Assembly: GCA_036852015.1 (NCBI GenBank)
Contig: JAANDG010000210.1
Span: forward strand, 62,001-126,000
Direction of reading: 5' to 3'
DNA length: 64,000 bases
Source of the DNA: Pelodera strongyloides
Taxonomy: Eukaryota; Nematoda; Chromadorea; Rhabditida; Rhabditidae
Position numbers and translations under genes: made by a program. The notes beneath the pieces were generated by a model. The model was given only the letters and a program-made list of their open reading frames with translations. It did not search any database and had not been told where the DNA came from. Shown here one piece after another: positions 34,811 through 46,500 of this stretch (positions within the stretch are counted from its first letter, which is position 1; every line of letters starts with the position of its first letter).

Positions 34811-35265
34811 CCTAAGGAACAGATTATTCATTAGATCCTGCGGACTCCTTTGATTCCACCATTTTCTGAGTGGGAGCTTTGCTGCCCTGTCCTGGAATAA
34901 ATTTACAAACGTTATTTCTTTATATTCTCTGCTTGGCACTGAGTGACAGAATTCTTGTAGAGAATTTGTACCACTGCCCAACACTTTTGTTAGCAGGGAA
35001 CTTCCTTACTTGCTAAAGACGAATTGACATGCAGCTCAAATGCATTTATCAGGTTGCCTTGATTATATACCATTTTATAACAACTAATTAGACCATAACA
35101 TCAATTATGCAAAGTGAGTATTATGTCAATTATGTGCGTCACATCGGTAGTAATGAAGACCCTTATAAAATAATTTAATTAAAAAAAAACACATTTAAGA
35201 AGAATTCGGGGATCGGGAACCGCCATATCGGGAATTAACTCCCTTACAAAGTATAAAGTAAACAT

Positions 35266-38200
35266 TTACATACGTGCTGAAGGGTCTTTCATTCTCAAGT
35301 ACATAATGATGAGAACCAAATCGAGCGTAATAAATACGCCGGCGACTCCAAACAATATAATAATCGGGAACGTAAACGTGGTACCTTCCTCGGGAGCCGT
35401 TTCTGCAAGTATAACTGAATTTTTGGACTTTCTTTGGAATTCAATAGAAAGCATGAAACTGGCGAAAACTTGGGGAGCATATGGCGAAAATATGGCTACA
35501 ACTACGCGAAAAATTTTATACGCAGCCTGTGATAAGTGCAATTAGCTGCGCGATACCATTATTCGCTTTCGTTGCGCACCTCGTTGTTGCTGAGCGAGTA
35601 GTAAGTCAGAGCAATAATGTTTTTACTTCGCGAAGATTCACGAACCTCCGGCTCCAGAGTCCTCGTCCTTCTTAGATTTCTCCGCAGGCGGTGGAAGAAC
35701 TAAAGTTATTAAACATCACCAACTATTATATGTATAAATATTTTCTTTTTTATTTACTCTTATGCAATAAAAACCACGTTGTATTAGTTTGCCGCGTATT
35801 ATCGTACGCAGAAACGTAACACGATAAAAGGGCCGATTTTCGAATTTTTTACACTGAAAACAGTCTTACCCAGCCCATCAAAAGTAAGAAAAAAACTAGT
35901 TAACCAACTTGGGTCGGTACATAGGTTCTTCTGTTTATTATCCAGGCACAGTGCGTATTTGATTCGATACGCAACTTCGGTGTTTTCCATCGAGCCAGAG
36001 AAAAGTCTAGAATACAAATATGAATTATCGCAACTAAAGCCAGAAGCCGAAGTGGCAGAAAATAATATAACAATAATAATTTATTACATCACAAAGGTGC
36101 GCACGAACATACATAATTAAGACAATAAATACAGAAAAGACAGAAAAACGGTAATAAGGGACATAAGGTACATGTGTAAAGGTAAGCGGAAATGCTGGGG
36201 CATCGAACACAGGTAATTGGCCGAGCACTGTAAATATTAAGACTGAACTCAAGGACGTTCTCATTTTTTATGTAATACCTGCGCGTTTAGTTCTGTGGTT
36301 TACTCGTAGTAAAAAAAAATTGCAACTATTTTGTTATGCTGATTTGGATTTGGATTTGAACTTTGTCTCACCTTGCGCTCGGGCCGCTCGCAAACAGCGG
36401 TACATCCTCACCGCCGCCGTTATCCTCCCCCTCCGTGAGAAGAAAAGCAGACTGAATTTTGCCTAAACTGGTATCATTTAGAACTTATTTAGATTTTTTT
36501 AGCAATTTTCATATCGAATATTTGCTTCTAGTTTAGCCTTTTATTCAGTTCAGTTCATTTCATGTTTCATGATGTGCTGTTCAAGCGATGATAGATTACC
36601 CCATAAACCTACGGAAAGCAATAGTTGCAATTTTTTCTCTAATTGAGCCAAAATAGCGAAGGACCAAGCTATCGTACCTTTTCTTAGGTTTTGCTAGTTT
36701 ACTATTCCAGTTGAAATGTGGTGTACCATGGCACCTTTCCTTGTCAGTATGCGATGTTTTCATAAGCATTTCCGTCTTAGGGCTGCCTTTTTGATTATGT
36801 GTTATTTATGTAATCAATAAACTTTTTATATAACCTTTTGCTCCACTTCCTTTGGCCAACAGCACGCCGGGTATTGGACCCGGGGTCTTTTCCGGATCCC
36901 TGTCGTTCTTCTTTATTTGGCTCAGCGCTAAATAAATGTTAGCTAACACATTGGTACGGTCGGTTATCGGTTACTCGGTCGGTAACCTTAGCGAGCCGAA
37001 GCGATTTTATACTAGGTCAAGTTAGTTGAAGCGTTAACCTTATAGGTTGTCAATTGTACTCACAATATCAGCGTATTGTATGATTTTCTAAAAGGATATG
37101 TAATGAGTCCCATTTTGCAGCAATACTCACAATCCAAAGGCTTGTCAATGGGCACATAGCCTGGAATCACGGCAGCGTGCGTCCGCTCCACTGTGGCGAT
37201 AAAAAGCGTGTTCTGGTGATCGTATTCAGCCTGTCCTGTGGATTTCCTTGTTTTGATATCACCTTTATCAGCGACCAGCCGGCGAACCACCGAAAATCAG
37301 AAACCTTTTTAGGACTACTTATGACACGAGTGGCTCAAATATGATATTGATTATATTTTCAACAGACAAAGATAACGATAACGGCGATAAGGATTAGAAG
37401 AAGAAGCGAGACCATAAATATTTATAAGAACCATTTGTAAGTGGGCTCAATATTGATGCTGCCTCACATCATCCTCTCGCGCACATGCTGGACAACCAAA
37501 TAACTAGAAGTCTTGTTTTCTAAACTATGCGACGTCCGTTTCCTTCCGCAAACCTATGCTTTGCACATCAGACACACAAATCCGTCCTCAGGATTCTGTC
37601 AATCTACCTGCTCAAAAGTGGTCTCCTGCACTTTCGTCCCATCATCGAACCGTTCCTTTTCGTGAACTTTTTCGTGCGGTTGATAAGAATAGTCGGGCTT
37701 ATCAGCGGAAACATCTAAAATATAAGCACAATATAAGAACAAGTATGTTTAATATAATAAACTCTGTAGCACTGTACTTGATGAAAATCATGAAACAAAA
37801 TAATACCATAATACGTACTTAGTCCATGTATTATTAAATCGTATACTATTTTCACTACTTCACCATCTTGGTATACGGAGTTATTTACTAGTTATTAAAT
37901 ACTAATATATGAATAATGAAAAAAACTTGACGCACCAATTACAATCAGTAGGTATCCTTTGTCAGAGTTCCTTGTTAGCTCTACAAGCCTGTGTCGAACA
38001 CTAATGGCCAACATGGCGAAATTGGGTCCATTTTTCTTAGCAGAGTCAGTCACTACTGCAATTATAGAAGATATCGATTGATTATCCATTCAGCAAATAT
38101 CAGAAAACCATATTTCATGCACGGTTTTTAACATTGACCCACTCTCTCTACTAATTCCCATAAATGAGACTTTCAAACCAGAGAACGGCAAAAAAGCAAC

Positions 38201-41200
38201 GAGTGTCAAAGATAAAATAATTTTTTTTTGAAACCTATTTATCTAAGATACTCTTGATATAGCCTTACCAAACAAGTTTTCCGCTTCCGGAAGTATGTAC
38301 ACCGGTTTTTCAAAGTCCTCCAATCCAGGGTAACTCGTGTTGTCGATTTTAAGCGTAGTTACTGCTTTGTGTTGAGTATCTGAAGAAACCAATTTTGTAG
38401 GTCTATAATTGTACAAAGAAAGCTTCATCCACTCTCTACGTGGTCAAGCTTTTAATTGCTCATAAAACACTTCAAACGAGCGCAAAACTATTATATAATT
38501 GAACATTGATTCAGAGTAACCATTTGGTTTTATGTACACTGTGAATTATTGTGTATGTTCTTCTTTGTGTTGGCGTTTCATTAACAATAATTTATTATTA
38601 TTGTTCAATCGAAGACATTTTAGCAAAAAGTCCAAAAATTCCTAACCGATTGCGTTCCATTTCTTGACTACTGTTTCAGGGGATATGTCTGGCGAAACTG
38701 ATCCAACCACTACCTAAACCGGACTTTGAATCATATGACACTAAAATTGGATTAAAAACGATTTTTGTAGGTTGCAGAGGATTATTGTATCCTTTATCTT
38801 TTATCACATCAGTCAATCAGTGTATCAATAGAATTTTTTAATTCGGTGAACGCAAGAGGACTCCTCGGGAATCTGACAGACAAATACACAGATTTGAAGA
38901 TTTTAAATATGGATTTGTGCTAAACTTGCGCCAAGTAAGCGCCAGGGTGTGCCGGAGTGCATTATTCCGGGCTGCGCACTTAAATAAGACCAACCGAAAA
39001 GTCTTTGGCTGGAGATGCAAAAAGTTGCTCAGACAATGGAGCACCACATGACTTTCCCTTCACAGATGATCCTAAAAATAAACATTTTTTATCAGCATAA
39101 GTGTTAAAACATACTGTATTATCAGCATACGGATAGGGTGTGCAAATTAATAAATTGTAAATCAAAGAATAGTGTGCTGCCTGTCAGGCACGTTACCGAA
39201 TGCAATTTGGAAAAGTGGGCCTATGATGCGCCTAGGCCTATTTTGTCTACATTCAAATTACAGTTAATAAATAATGTAATGTTTAGTATAAAGTTAATTA
39301 TTTTTCTCTTCTTACCCTTTGCATAAACGGCTGCAACTGTTGGATGTGTTAGTGGCCCGTTGGTAACCAGTCCAACTTTCATTCCTAAAGAAAACGGGCT
39401 TCTTCATGTTAATTAAATCACTGTCAAGCATTAATACTATTAATTAAAGCGAAATACGGGCCAGTTTTTGAAACACATAGTGGACAACTGAGTTCTTACA
39501 TATTTAGGCAAATTTACTCGAATTTAGCTCGATTTTTTATTCTAATTTATGGTCATTTGCATAAGCTGCACAAGAATGCTGGTGTACTCGATGTGTTTCA
39601 AAAACCGGGAGGTATTTAAATGAATTCAGTAAATATTTATTACCCGCTTTTAGGGCTAATTCTGCAATTCCATCGTTAATTTCCCAATCTTTGTCCTTAC
39701 AGGATTTTCCAGGCTTTTTCAGAAATTCTCCGTTGTTTACCTAGAATTTTAACATTTTACAGTTCTTTCAGTTTTTGAACTTTTGAACAGTTTTAATAGG
39801 AAGGAACTTATGCTTTGCTGAAAACAATTATCAATTATATAATTAAAGTGATTTTGGATAAACACTAAGTAATTAGTTAATAACCAATACTAAGGTAGTT
39901 AATAATATTAATAAATAACCAAATAACCTTCCATCCGCTTGTTAGAGCAGTCATTGCAGCAGCCGCGTCGGACACATAATAGTCATTGGATGAGGTCTAT
40001 AAAACAAATAAAGTAAAGAATATTTTCTCATTTTTATCTTATGCCTAGGTACTTAGTTTGGCACTATAAGTTTTGTTTACGGGTGTGATCTAGGAAAATT
40101 CAAAGGCTTGTATAATCATCATAATCAAACGTCACATTGAGAACCATTTAGACAGTAAACATGTTTTCATTTCCAACCTTGACAATACCCGCATACTGCA
40201 TAAAGTCGTAAACCATCGGTGTGTCCTCGTAAATATTCTTCTTGAAAAAGTGTTTCCCATGGTCCACTTGATCATTAATTTGGTGTTTTTCTTTCCTAGC
40301 TATAGTCATTGCCGCAAGGCCAAGCCCAGATCCGACCATAAATATAAGGTTCTTAGGTTTGTCATCCGTGTCACTGGTTTTGAGGACTCCTATAAATAAG
40401 AATATTTAAAGCGGTATTGCACGTGGTTTTGAAACTTGTGCTGGGCTAGTTACCCGGGGCTGGGCACTGGGCAAGGCCTTGGTTCCCAGAGAATGGCTAG
40501 CTTTATTGAAATACCGCAGATTTTATGAGGTGTACTGTAACTGCTTTTTATCACCAGGCATGCTCAAGCTCAACAAGACTGGTAGCGTCAGACGTAGTTT
40601 TACTTTATATTTGTCACCTTTAGTAAACAATGAGTCGGGAAAACAATGAGTAACTCTTTTTTTTAAAGTGGCAATAATGATAATCGTTAGAGAAACAGTG
40701 CCAAGAACAAATAGAAGTTAGCAACACAAAAAATTCTGACCATCCACAAATTTATCACAAAAGGGAGAAACGCCAATTGTACCAGTTCCTTTGCTATCAG
40801 TTTTCTGCTTGTCAAAACTTGCTTCTGAAAATTCGCTACAAGAATGGACAAAAAAAACTAAGTGATCATTTTATTTGAATTTCGGCAAACCCATGCCTAC
40901 ATAAAATTACAGACCAATTCCATCCTTTGATAGTAACCTATAAAACCATAACTTCCACTTAAAATTAAAGTTATGTAATGGTACTGGGTTTTAATCAAGA
41001 TGTGTTCTACATATTATATTATTCACAAATTCGTTTATTTAGTCATTCAAGGGTGGCCCTATCCTAATATTATGGATCCTGGCTCCTGGCGTTTCTTGTC
41101 TACACAACATATAAAATAGTAATTTGAAACTCACCTAGCCCCAACCCTCGGCACTGTATTTGTCTCCTCGCATACTTTTCGTATTTCGAACTGTTGAGCG

Positions 41201-41558
41201 CTAAAATGTTTGAAAATAATTAATATAACTTGCACATAAATTTCAAACAAGTCCTCCGTATATCCAAACGCGGGTGTATTTGCGAGAATGGAGTACTTTT
41301 TCTACAGAACGAATACTTGTAGCGTAGCTGTTTACTAGCTAGCTCGACTGATCTGACGGTGCGCTACCGTTATTTACAGGAAGAAACGATCAAAACAACC
41401 AAAAACATAAAACTGAGCAAAATGTTTTTATTAACTAACCCAGTCCACTTACCTTTTAGTTGTTCCGATAGAGTTGTAACACCATCTTTGTTCAGATCAT
41501 AATTTTGTCCTTTAACGACAACGCACATGAAAATTGTGAACGCCCATGTTTGTATCAT
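35266..41558 (-). CDS. Alkaline phosphatase homologue lacking the active site, membrane-anchored
   Basis: Seventeen exons join in phase to 540 residues, a normal length for animal alkaline phosphatases: 41558-41453, 41200-41135, 40824-40783, 40389-40178, 39996-39928, 39740-39644, 39384-39316, 39071-38995, 38713-38647, 38379-38269, 38055-37936, 37714-37608, 37230-37131, 36462-36372, 36006-35909, 35699-35646 and 35402-35266. The fold is recognisable from NLIFMVGSGLGLAAMTIARK (usual GDGMG), YYVSDAAAAMTALTSGWK (usual DSAGTATA), LVTNGPLTHPTVAAVYAKG, NTLFIATVERTHAAVIPGY (usual TADHSH) and GGGEDVPLFASGP (usual HGGEDV). The metal Asp is Ser, the nucleophile Ser is Ala, the Asp-His zinc pair is Glu-Arg and the last zinc His is Gly; the GGRIDHGHH block is gone. 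It has a signal peptide (MIQTWAFTIFMCVVVKGQ) and a C-terminal transmembrane helix. Predicted surface pseudoenzyme. Confidence 0.85.
36061..36235 (-). mobile_element. 5'-truncated non-LTR retrotransposon 3' end
   Basis: The reverse complement matches the last ~175 bp of the element at 46865-51227 (GTTCGATGCCCCAGCATTTC, GTGATGTAATAAATTATTAT). Located in an intron of the pseudo-alkaline phosphatase. Confidence 0.85.
39444..39619. repeat. MITE family A copy
   Basis: TTAAAGCGAAATACGGGCCAG at the left; the right end is altered (ACCGGGAGGTATTTAA). Intron of the pseudo-phosphatase, just upstream of the exon at 39384. Confidence 0.78.
40404..40445. repeat. MITE family D end fragment
   Basis: TTTAAAGCGGTATTGCACG and TGGTTTTGAAACTTG only; no right half. 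Confidence 0.5.
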
Positions 41559-41575
41559 TACTGTATTGTGGAATA

Positions 41576-41583
41576 CTGAAATG
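41576..41583 (-). promoter_or_regulatory. Probable spliced-leader trans-splice acceptor of the pseudo-phosphatase
   Basis: Minus-strand CATTTCAG lies 17 bases before the ATG at 41558. If the exon at 42135-41868 were spliced here, its frame would end at once on TAA, which favours trans-splicing. Confidence 0.45.
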
Positions 41584-41867
41584 AAAACATTACACCATTT
41601 TCTTATTGGTCTGTTAGAAAAATCATGTACAGAAACAATGGACACCAAAATGGTCTTATGTTAGATGGTAGATCTTAATTTAAGCTCTACTCCTAATTTT
41701 GAATGCACTGCTCATGAGAAATGACAAACCTGGGGTAAACTTCGGTTTTTACTTGTCGCACAAAGTTTGGCTTATATGACCTTATGCTAATTTGAATTTG
41801 ACTCTAATTCGGCTCACATTTTCTTGTAAATCTGGAAAAGAATGCAATCCTCAAATCAACCTTACTT

Positions 41868-42135
41868 TTTTTACTATCTGTTTCCGCCATTTTGTTTCGT
41901 TATAGCTCGAATCAGCGTGGAATTCTGATTCGAATGATGCCTTTGAATCGAAAATCAACCCGTCAAGTAAAAACCGAAATAATTCCCAAACCTGTTCATT
42001 CAACTCAACCAAAATGAGAACTGGAAAAGGAGTTGATGTTTCATATTTATCATAGTGTATTCGGTCGAATAAAGTATACGTTTCTGGACAAGCTGATAAA
42101 GTAGCAACGTCAACTGGGGTATTCACTTGATACAT
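41868..42135 (-). CDS. Isolated exon-like open frame upstream of the pseudo-phosphatase
   Basis: An ATG at 42135 opens 89 codons up to a GTAAGG donor. The peptide (for example LILVELNEQVWELFRFLLDG) is acidic and mixed, with coding-like composition but no signal peptide and no family I recognise. Splicing to the next acceptor (41576) would give a protein of about 95 residues ending YSTIQ. It could be a small gene, the first exon of an alternative transcript, or chance. Confidence 0.3.
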
Positions 42136-42177
42136 AGTCGATTATTTGACAACTGATAGATCGATAATAAATAAATA

Positions 42178-42310
42178 TTTTACGCTTCACGTGCGTGCTC
42201 CTTTATTAAATGGTGGTTCAGTGCATCTGTTCAAAGCTTATGACATGGCCGCAGAGGTCCTGAGCATTAGTCGATGAGTTACAGATGACAAGTTGCTCGA
42301 CGGCTTCGGG
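42178..42310 (-). repeat. Truncated SINE (body and tail)
   Basis: TTTTACGCTTCACGTGCGTG, TTATGACATGGCCGCAGAGG and ATTGCTCGACG-like blocks match the SINE at 1724-1986. The tRNA head is missing. Confidence 0.7.
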
Positions 42311-42504
42311 CACGGCTAACCAAGAGGACAATAACTGTTTCATGCTTGTCAAGGGAATTGGGTAGGGAAAAAATAAGGTGAACTTGAAGAAGGAATGATA
42401 TCAAGGAAAACAAATTGAAGCGATCTATATCCGTCTGGCCGTCACCGTCAGTCGTCTTACACTACACGACAACTTAAGAAGACAGCTACTCCACGATAGG
42501 AATA

Positions 42505-42675
42505 AAGCATAAAGCGATATGAAATCCGTTTTTAGAGACATCTGTTTGTCGCTGTATTTCCATGTAGTATATGCAAACAACTGCACGATACTGAATGTCA
42601 AATTATATTCACTCAGCATATGAGAACGCAGCAGCCTAACATACATTTCAAGAACCGACGGTTATACCGCTTTGA
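42505..42675. repeat. MITE family D copy, diverged
   Basis: AAAGCGATATGAAATCCG at the left and TTTCAAGAACCGACGGTTAT with ACCGCTTTGA at the right. Confidence 0.55.
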
Positions 42676-43441
42676 GGGACTACAACTAGGACGGTCCGGG
42701 TCCGGTCACCCCGAGGTCCGCACCGGTGTTTACATCTTTAGAAGTTCCGCTTTTTCCTTCCCTTGATAAACCATAATTAAATCCTAGTCCAATCACTTCT
42801 CATGCCTTTATACAGGTTTCAATTACCTCACTGATGTCCAAAGTCCAAACCATACCGCTACGAGAACCAAATTTTGAATCACTAACCTAAACCTTTGAAT
42901 TTCTAACCGCAATGTTAAAAGCATGTTTCGTGAATATGCAGTAACTTCACAGGTGAGGACGTGAGGACTATGTTGGGCGAGGAATTCTACTTTGACTGTT
43001 TCTTTTTATTGTTGACTTGCTTTATTGATTGATCGATCGATGAATTGTTTGATTGACTGCTTATTGATAAAAATAATTGATTGGAGAAAACATACTACAC
43101 AACATAGAACTCATTTGGTGACCTCTTCGTGAATATGTGGTGGCCAAGTTTATCGAAACCGTCACCAACTGGTCATCAAATGATCACGAACTAGTCATGT
43201 ACTAGTCACCAGATGGTTTTTTTCGGCAAACATCATTTGCGGACGGGCCACGGTAGGTTTTATGCGGTTTGTGCAATTATTACATTTTCAGTGTAAGCAA
43301 CAACACCTTCGATTCAATAATTTATTGTCTCTCCTCACCAACGACGTTCATATAAAATCTAGCAATTGCGGCGGCGAATTCTCTCTCTTTATCAAACACA
43401 AATCGAGATGACATAAAAGAAATTTGGGGTAAGTGGTATCT

Positions 43442-43546
43442 AAAAGCGGTATAACAGGCGGTTTTTGTGAAACGTATGTCGGGCAATTGTGTTCATTGGG
43501 TTTTATGCAAAAGAATTGCACAAACCACCTGTTATGCAGCTTTAAA
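43442..43546. repeat. MITE family D copy, internally deleted
   Basis: AAAAGCGGTATAACAGGCGG and CCACCTGTTATGCAGCTTTAA-type end only about 105 bp apart. Confidence 0.65.
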
Positions 43547-43551
43547 ATAGC

Positions 43552-46500
43552 TTAATTTGCAGGAGTCTCTACATCATCAACGCATTCGCACTTTGTCACC
43601 TCAAATCGTTGTTTCATGTCACAACGAGTCACTTTCTTGAACTCTTCTTTGTGGTCGTCCTAAACGAAAATATTATAAAATTTGTAATTGACATGAACCA
43701 GAAAAACCGTCGGCAGCCGGTCACCAAATGGTTGCCACAGAAGAAGTACTTGTTGACAGGATACTATTTAGATACCAGTTTCCAACGCGTTTGAGAAATG
43801 ATAATTGATGGCAACATGGTTTGTAATACTACTACCGAGCATGAGTTTCAAATGGGGTGCCGTTATTTCTCAGGTTGGTGTATGAAATTCCAAACTCAAT
43901 ATTTATCCCTAGTAAACATTGTTATGAACTCACATTAAGCAACCTGACGCGGCAACGTTTTTCGTGTTGCATGAAGATATAAAATGTGCCGGGACTCTCT
44001 CCGTCTTGGAAAGTTGGATCTTGTAGAGACATGTATTCCTTTGTTGTGCTGGACCCAATACTGTCAATTTCGTACTCGATGCTCAGCTAAAAAGTAGATA
44101 CTCAGCTAAAATAGTGGGTACTCAGCGGAACTGGTCTGTACTCGCAATCAGCTGCATTACGCGATACTCAGCGCTGCGAGTTAAAAATTACACTGGCAGA
44201 TGAATATTACCTAGGACCAGCTAGATACTAATCAGAAACCAGAAAATAAAAATAAATAAAGTGCAACTTACCAATCCACCCGCCAACGCATTCAGACGGA
44301 ACATGTTTCGTTCTTCCAGCGGCAGGTTGATCACTCTTGGCATATCTCAAAACAAAAATCGATAAAATACTTTTTGGACGTTTCGACCCTTCGACCTCTC
44401 TCTCTCTCTCTCTCTAACCCTCTCTCTATTTCTCTCTCTCTGTTTCATCATCACTCTCTCTGGCTGCTCTCTCCTCTCTCTCATAAGTGACAAATAATAA
44501 TAAAGATTTTAAACCAATTTTTCTGAAGAAAAAAATCACCGTCGTCCGTTGGCCGTATCAAACCATAAATAGGCATCAAAGATACAACATTCCCATTGAA
44601 GTTAAAATCAGAGCTGTTTTTGGAGAAGAATATCTGAAAGGGGGTTTTAAGTTTCAAGCGGTATAACAGCTAGTTTTTGAAACATATTGAGACATCTGGA
44701 TCCCCATATTTTATTTGCAAATGATTATACATAATTAGAATAAAAATATCGGTTATTTTTTTTAAACAAAAGTAAAAAAAAATATAGTCATAAAATCACT
44801 TCAATTGAAGTGCACATCTCAGGTTCCGGAACTTCAAGCAGCAACGAGTTCAGGGACACTGAAATATAGGAATATAAAATTATATATTATATATTATATT
44901 AAGTCTCTGGAATGAGAAACCTGTCGATTTGAATTTGCTCATTTACGCCAGGCACATCAATGCAACACGAAACTTTTGCCGGTGCGCGGCCTACAAAAAT
45001 GAGGCGTCCCGCCTATTCCGGGGGCAGTGTCGGCCGCGCACAGGCGCGCCGCGCACCGGCGTGATAAAGCGAGATCCCCAAAAAAAGAACTGAAACTTGG
45101 TACGGTGTGGTCATGCGCCTTTCGTGCGGTTTAGCCCTTTGTACTTTGTACCATGGCCGCCTGCTTATTTTTTCGTGCGCCTGATAGTTTAATATATAAT
45201 TTCAGTGCCCAATTCCCAACCGTGCTGATTGACTCGGTCATCAGATGGGAACACTTGCGACACTTCGGAGGTCCAGCCAGTTGGTTCATTGCATCTGAAT
45301 GTTTTTATACATATTTCGGGACTCTCTCTCTCTCTCTCTCTCTCTCTATTCTCTCTCCCTCTCTATTCTCTCTCTCCCCTTCAATGTCTCTCTCTCCTTT
45401 CTCCTTCCCTACATCTCTCCCTTCGCTCTCTTTCTCCCCTGTATCTTTCAACAATATAAAAACTAACTTAATCTGGTACTGCTCCACAGTGGTAGTCCAC
45501 GAGCCGAACTCAACCTGATCAGCTGCGTCCCTGAAAACAAAGTCCATTCAATAGTCAATTATGAACCATTTTCCGACATCATTGGGGAAAAGACAGGCTT
45601 ATTCTCGTCAATCAAATGTCACTTGTTTCAAACATTTTTATACCCTCACTTAGCTAAAAGCTTTCGTGCTTTTTTTCTGTTAGCAACACATCTTCACTTT
45701 TAGTGGCTACTAAAAGAAGAAGCAAAATTGTAAGATAACATCTTCTAACTTCCTACCAATGCTCCCGGCCCATTTTTCGCTTTAACGTAAATTGTTTACC
45801 AATGCTCCTTGCCTGGCGGTAGACCAAAACCCATGCAACACGCTTGACTCTTTGTCGGTTTCTGCTGCATATCCACTGTTTTCTTTTTCATTTCGATGCT
45901 CTTATTCGTAAAGTCGGTGAAGTAGAGATGTTCGGACGGCTCGTTGTAAAATAACTAAGCAAGTAACGATGTAAAAACTTTTGCATAACAACGTTGATCA
46001 TTTTATAATGCAGAAAATATCGATCATACTAATTGATCATTATGCGATTCCCGCGGGTGGACCACTCTGGCTTGGGATATCTAATGTGCGACAAATCTTC
46101 CTTTGTTTCCGAGGCGCCAGTTTAAAGGGATATGTTCAATCGTTTACGTAAAAGTGGCCAGCCGCATGGCCTGGGCTTGCCCGAGGCGCCTAGCCCTCGC
46201 GTCAGCAATTAACTATTAGCTCCGCTTTATAGTTTACCGATGCCATGCTGATTGTAAGGTTATTTTATTTAAACAACTCACAAATTCATCCTTATACGTA
46301 TATCCGTTCGAACTGTAATCACCTGACAACGGTTGGTTCCAAACCTAAAATAGGTCTCACATTGCGGCATTATTCAATTTAAAGCAGTCTTGTACCTACT
46401 TTGGGAAATTTACATAGGTACGCATACGTTATGTCTCCTATATATACTTGGTGCCGGGAGCATTAAAGCATCCTGTAATGATAAACAATCCTGCTAGACC

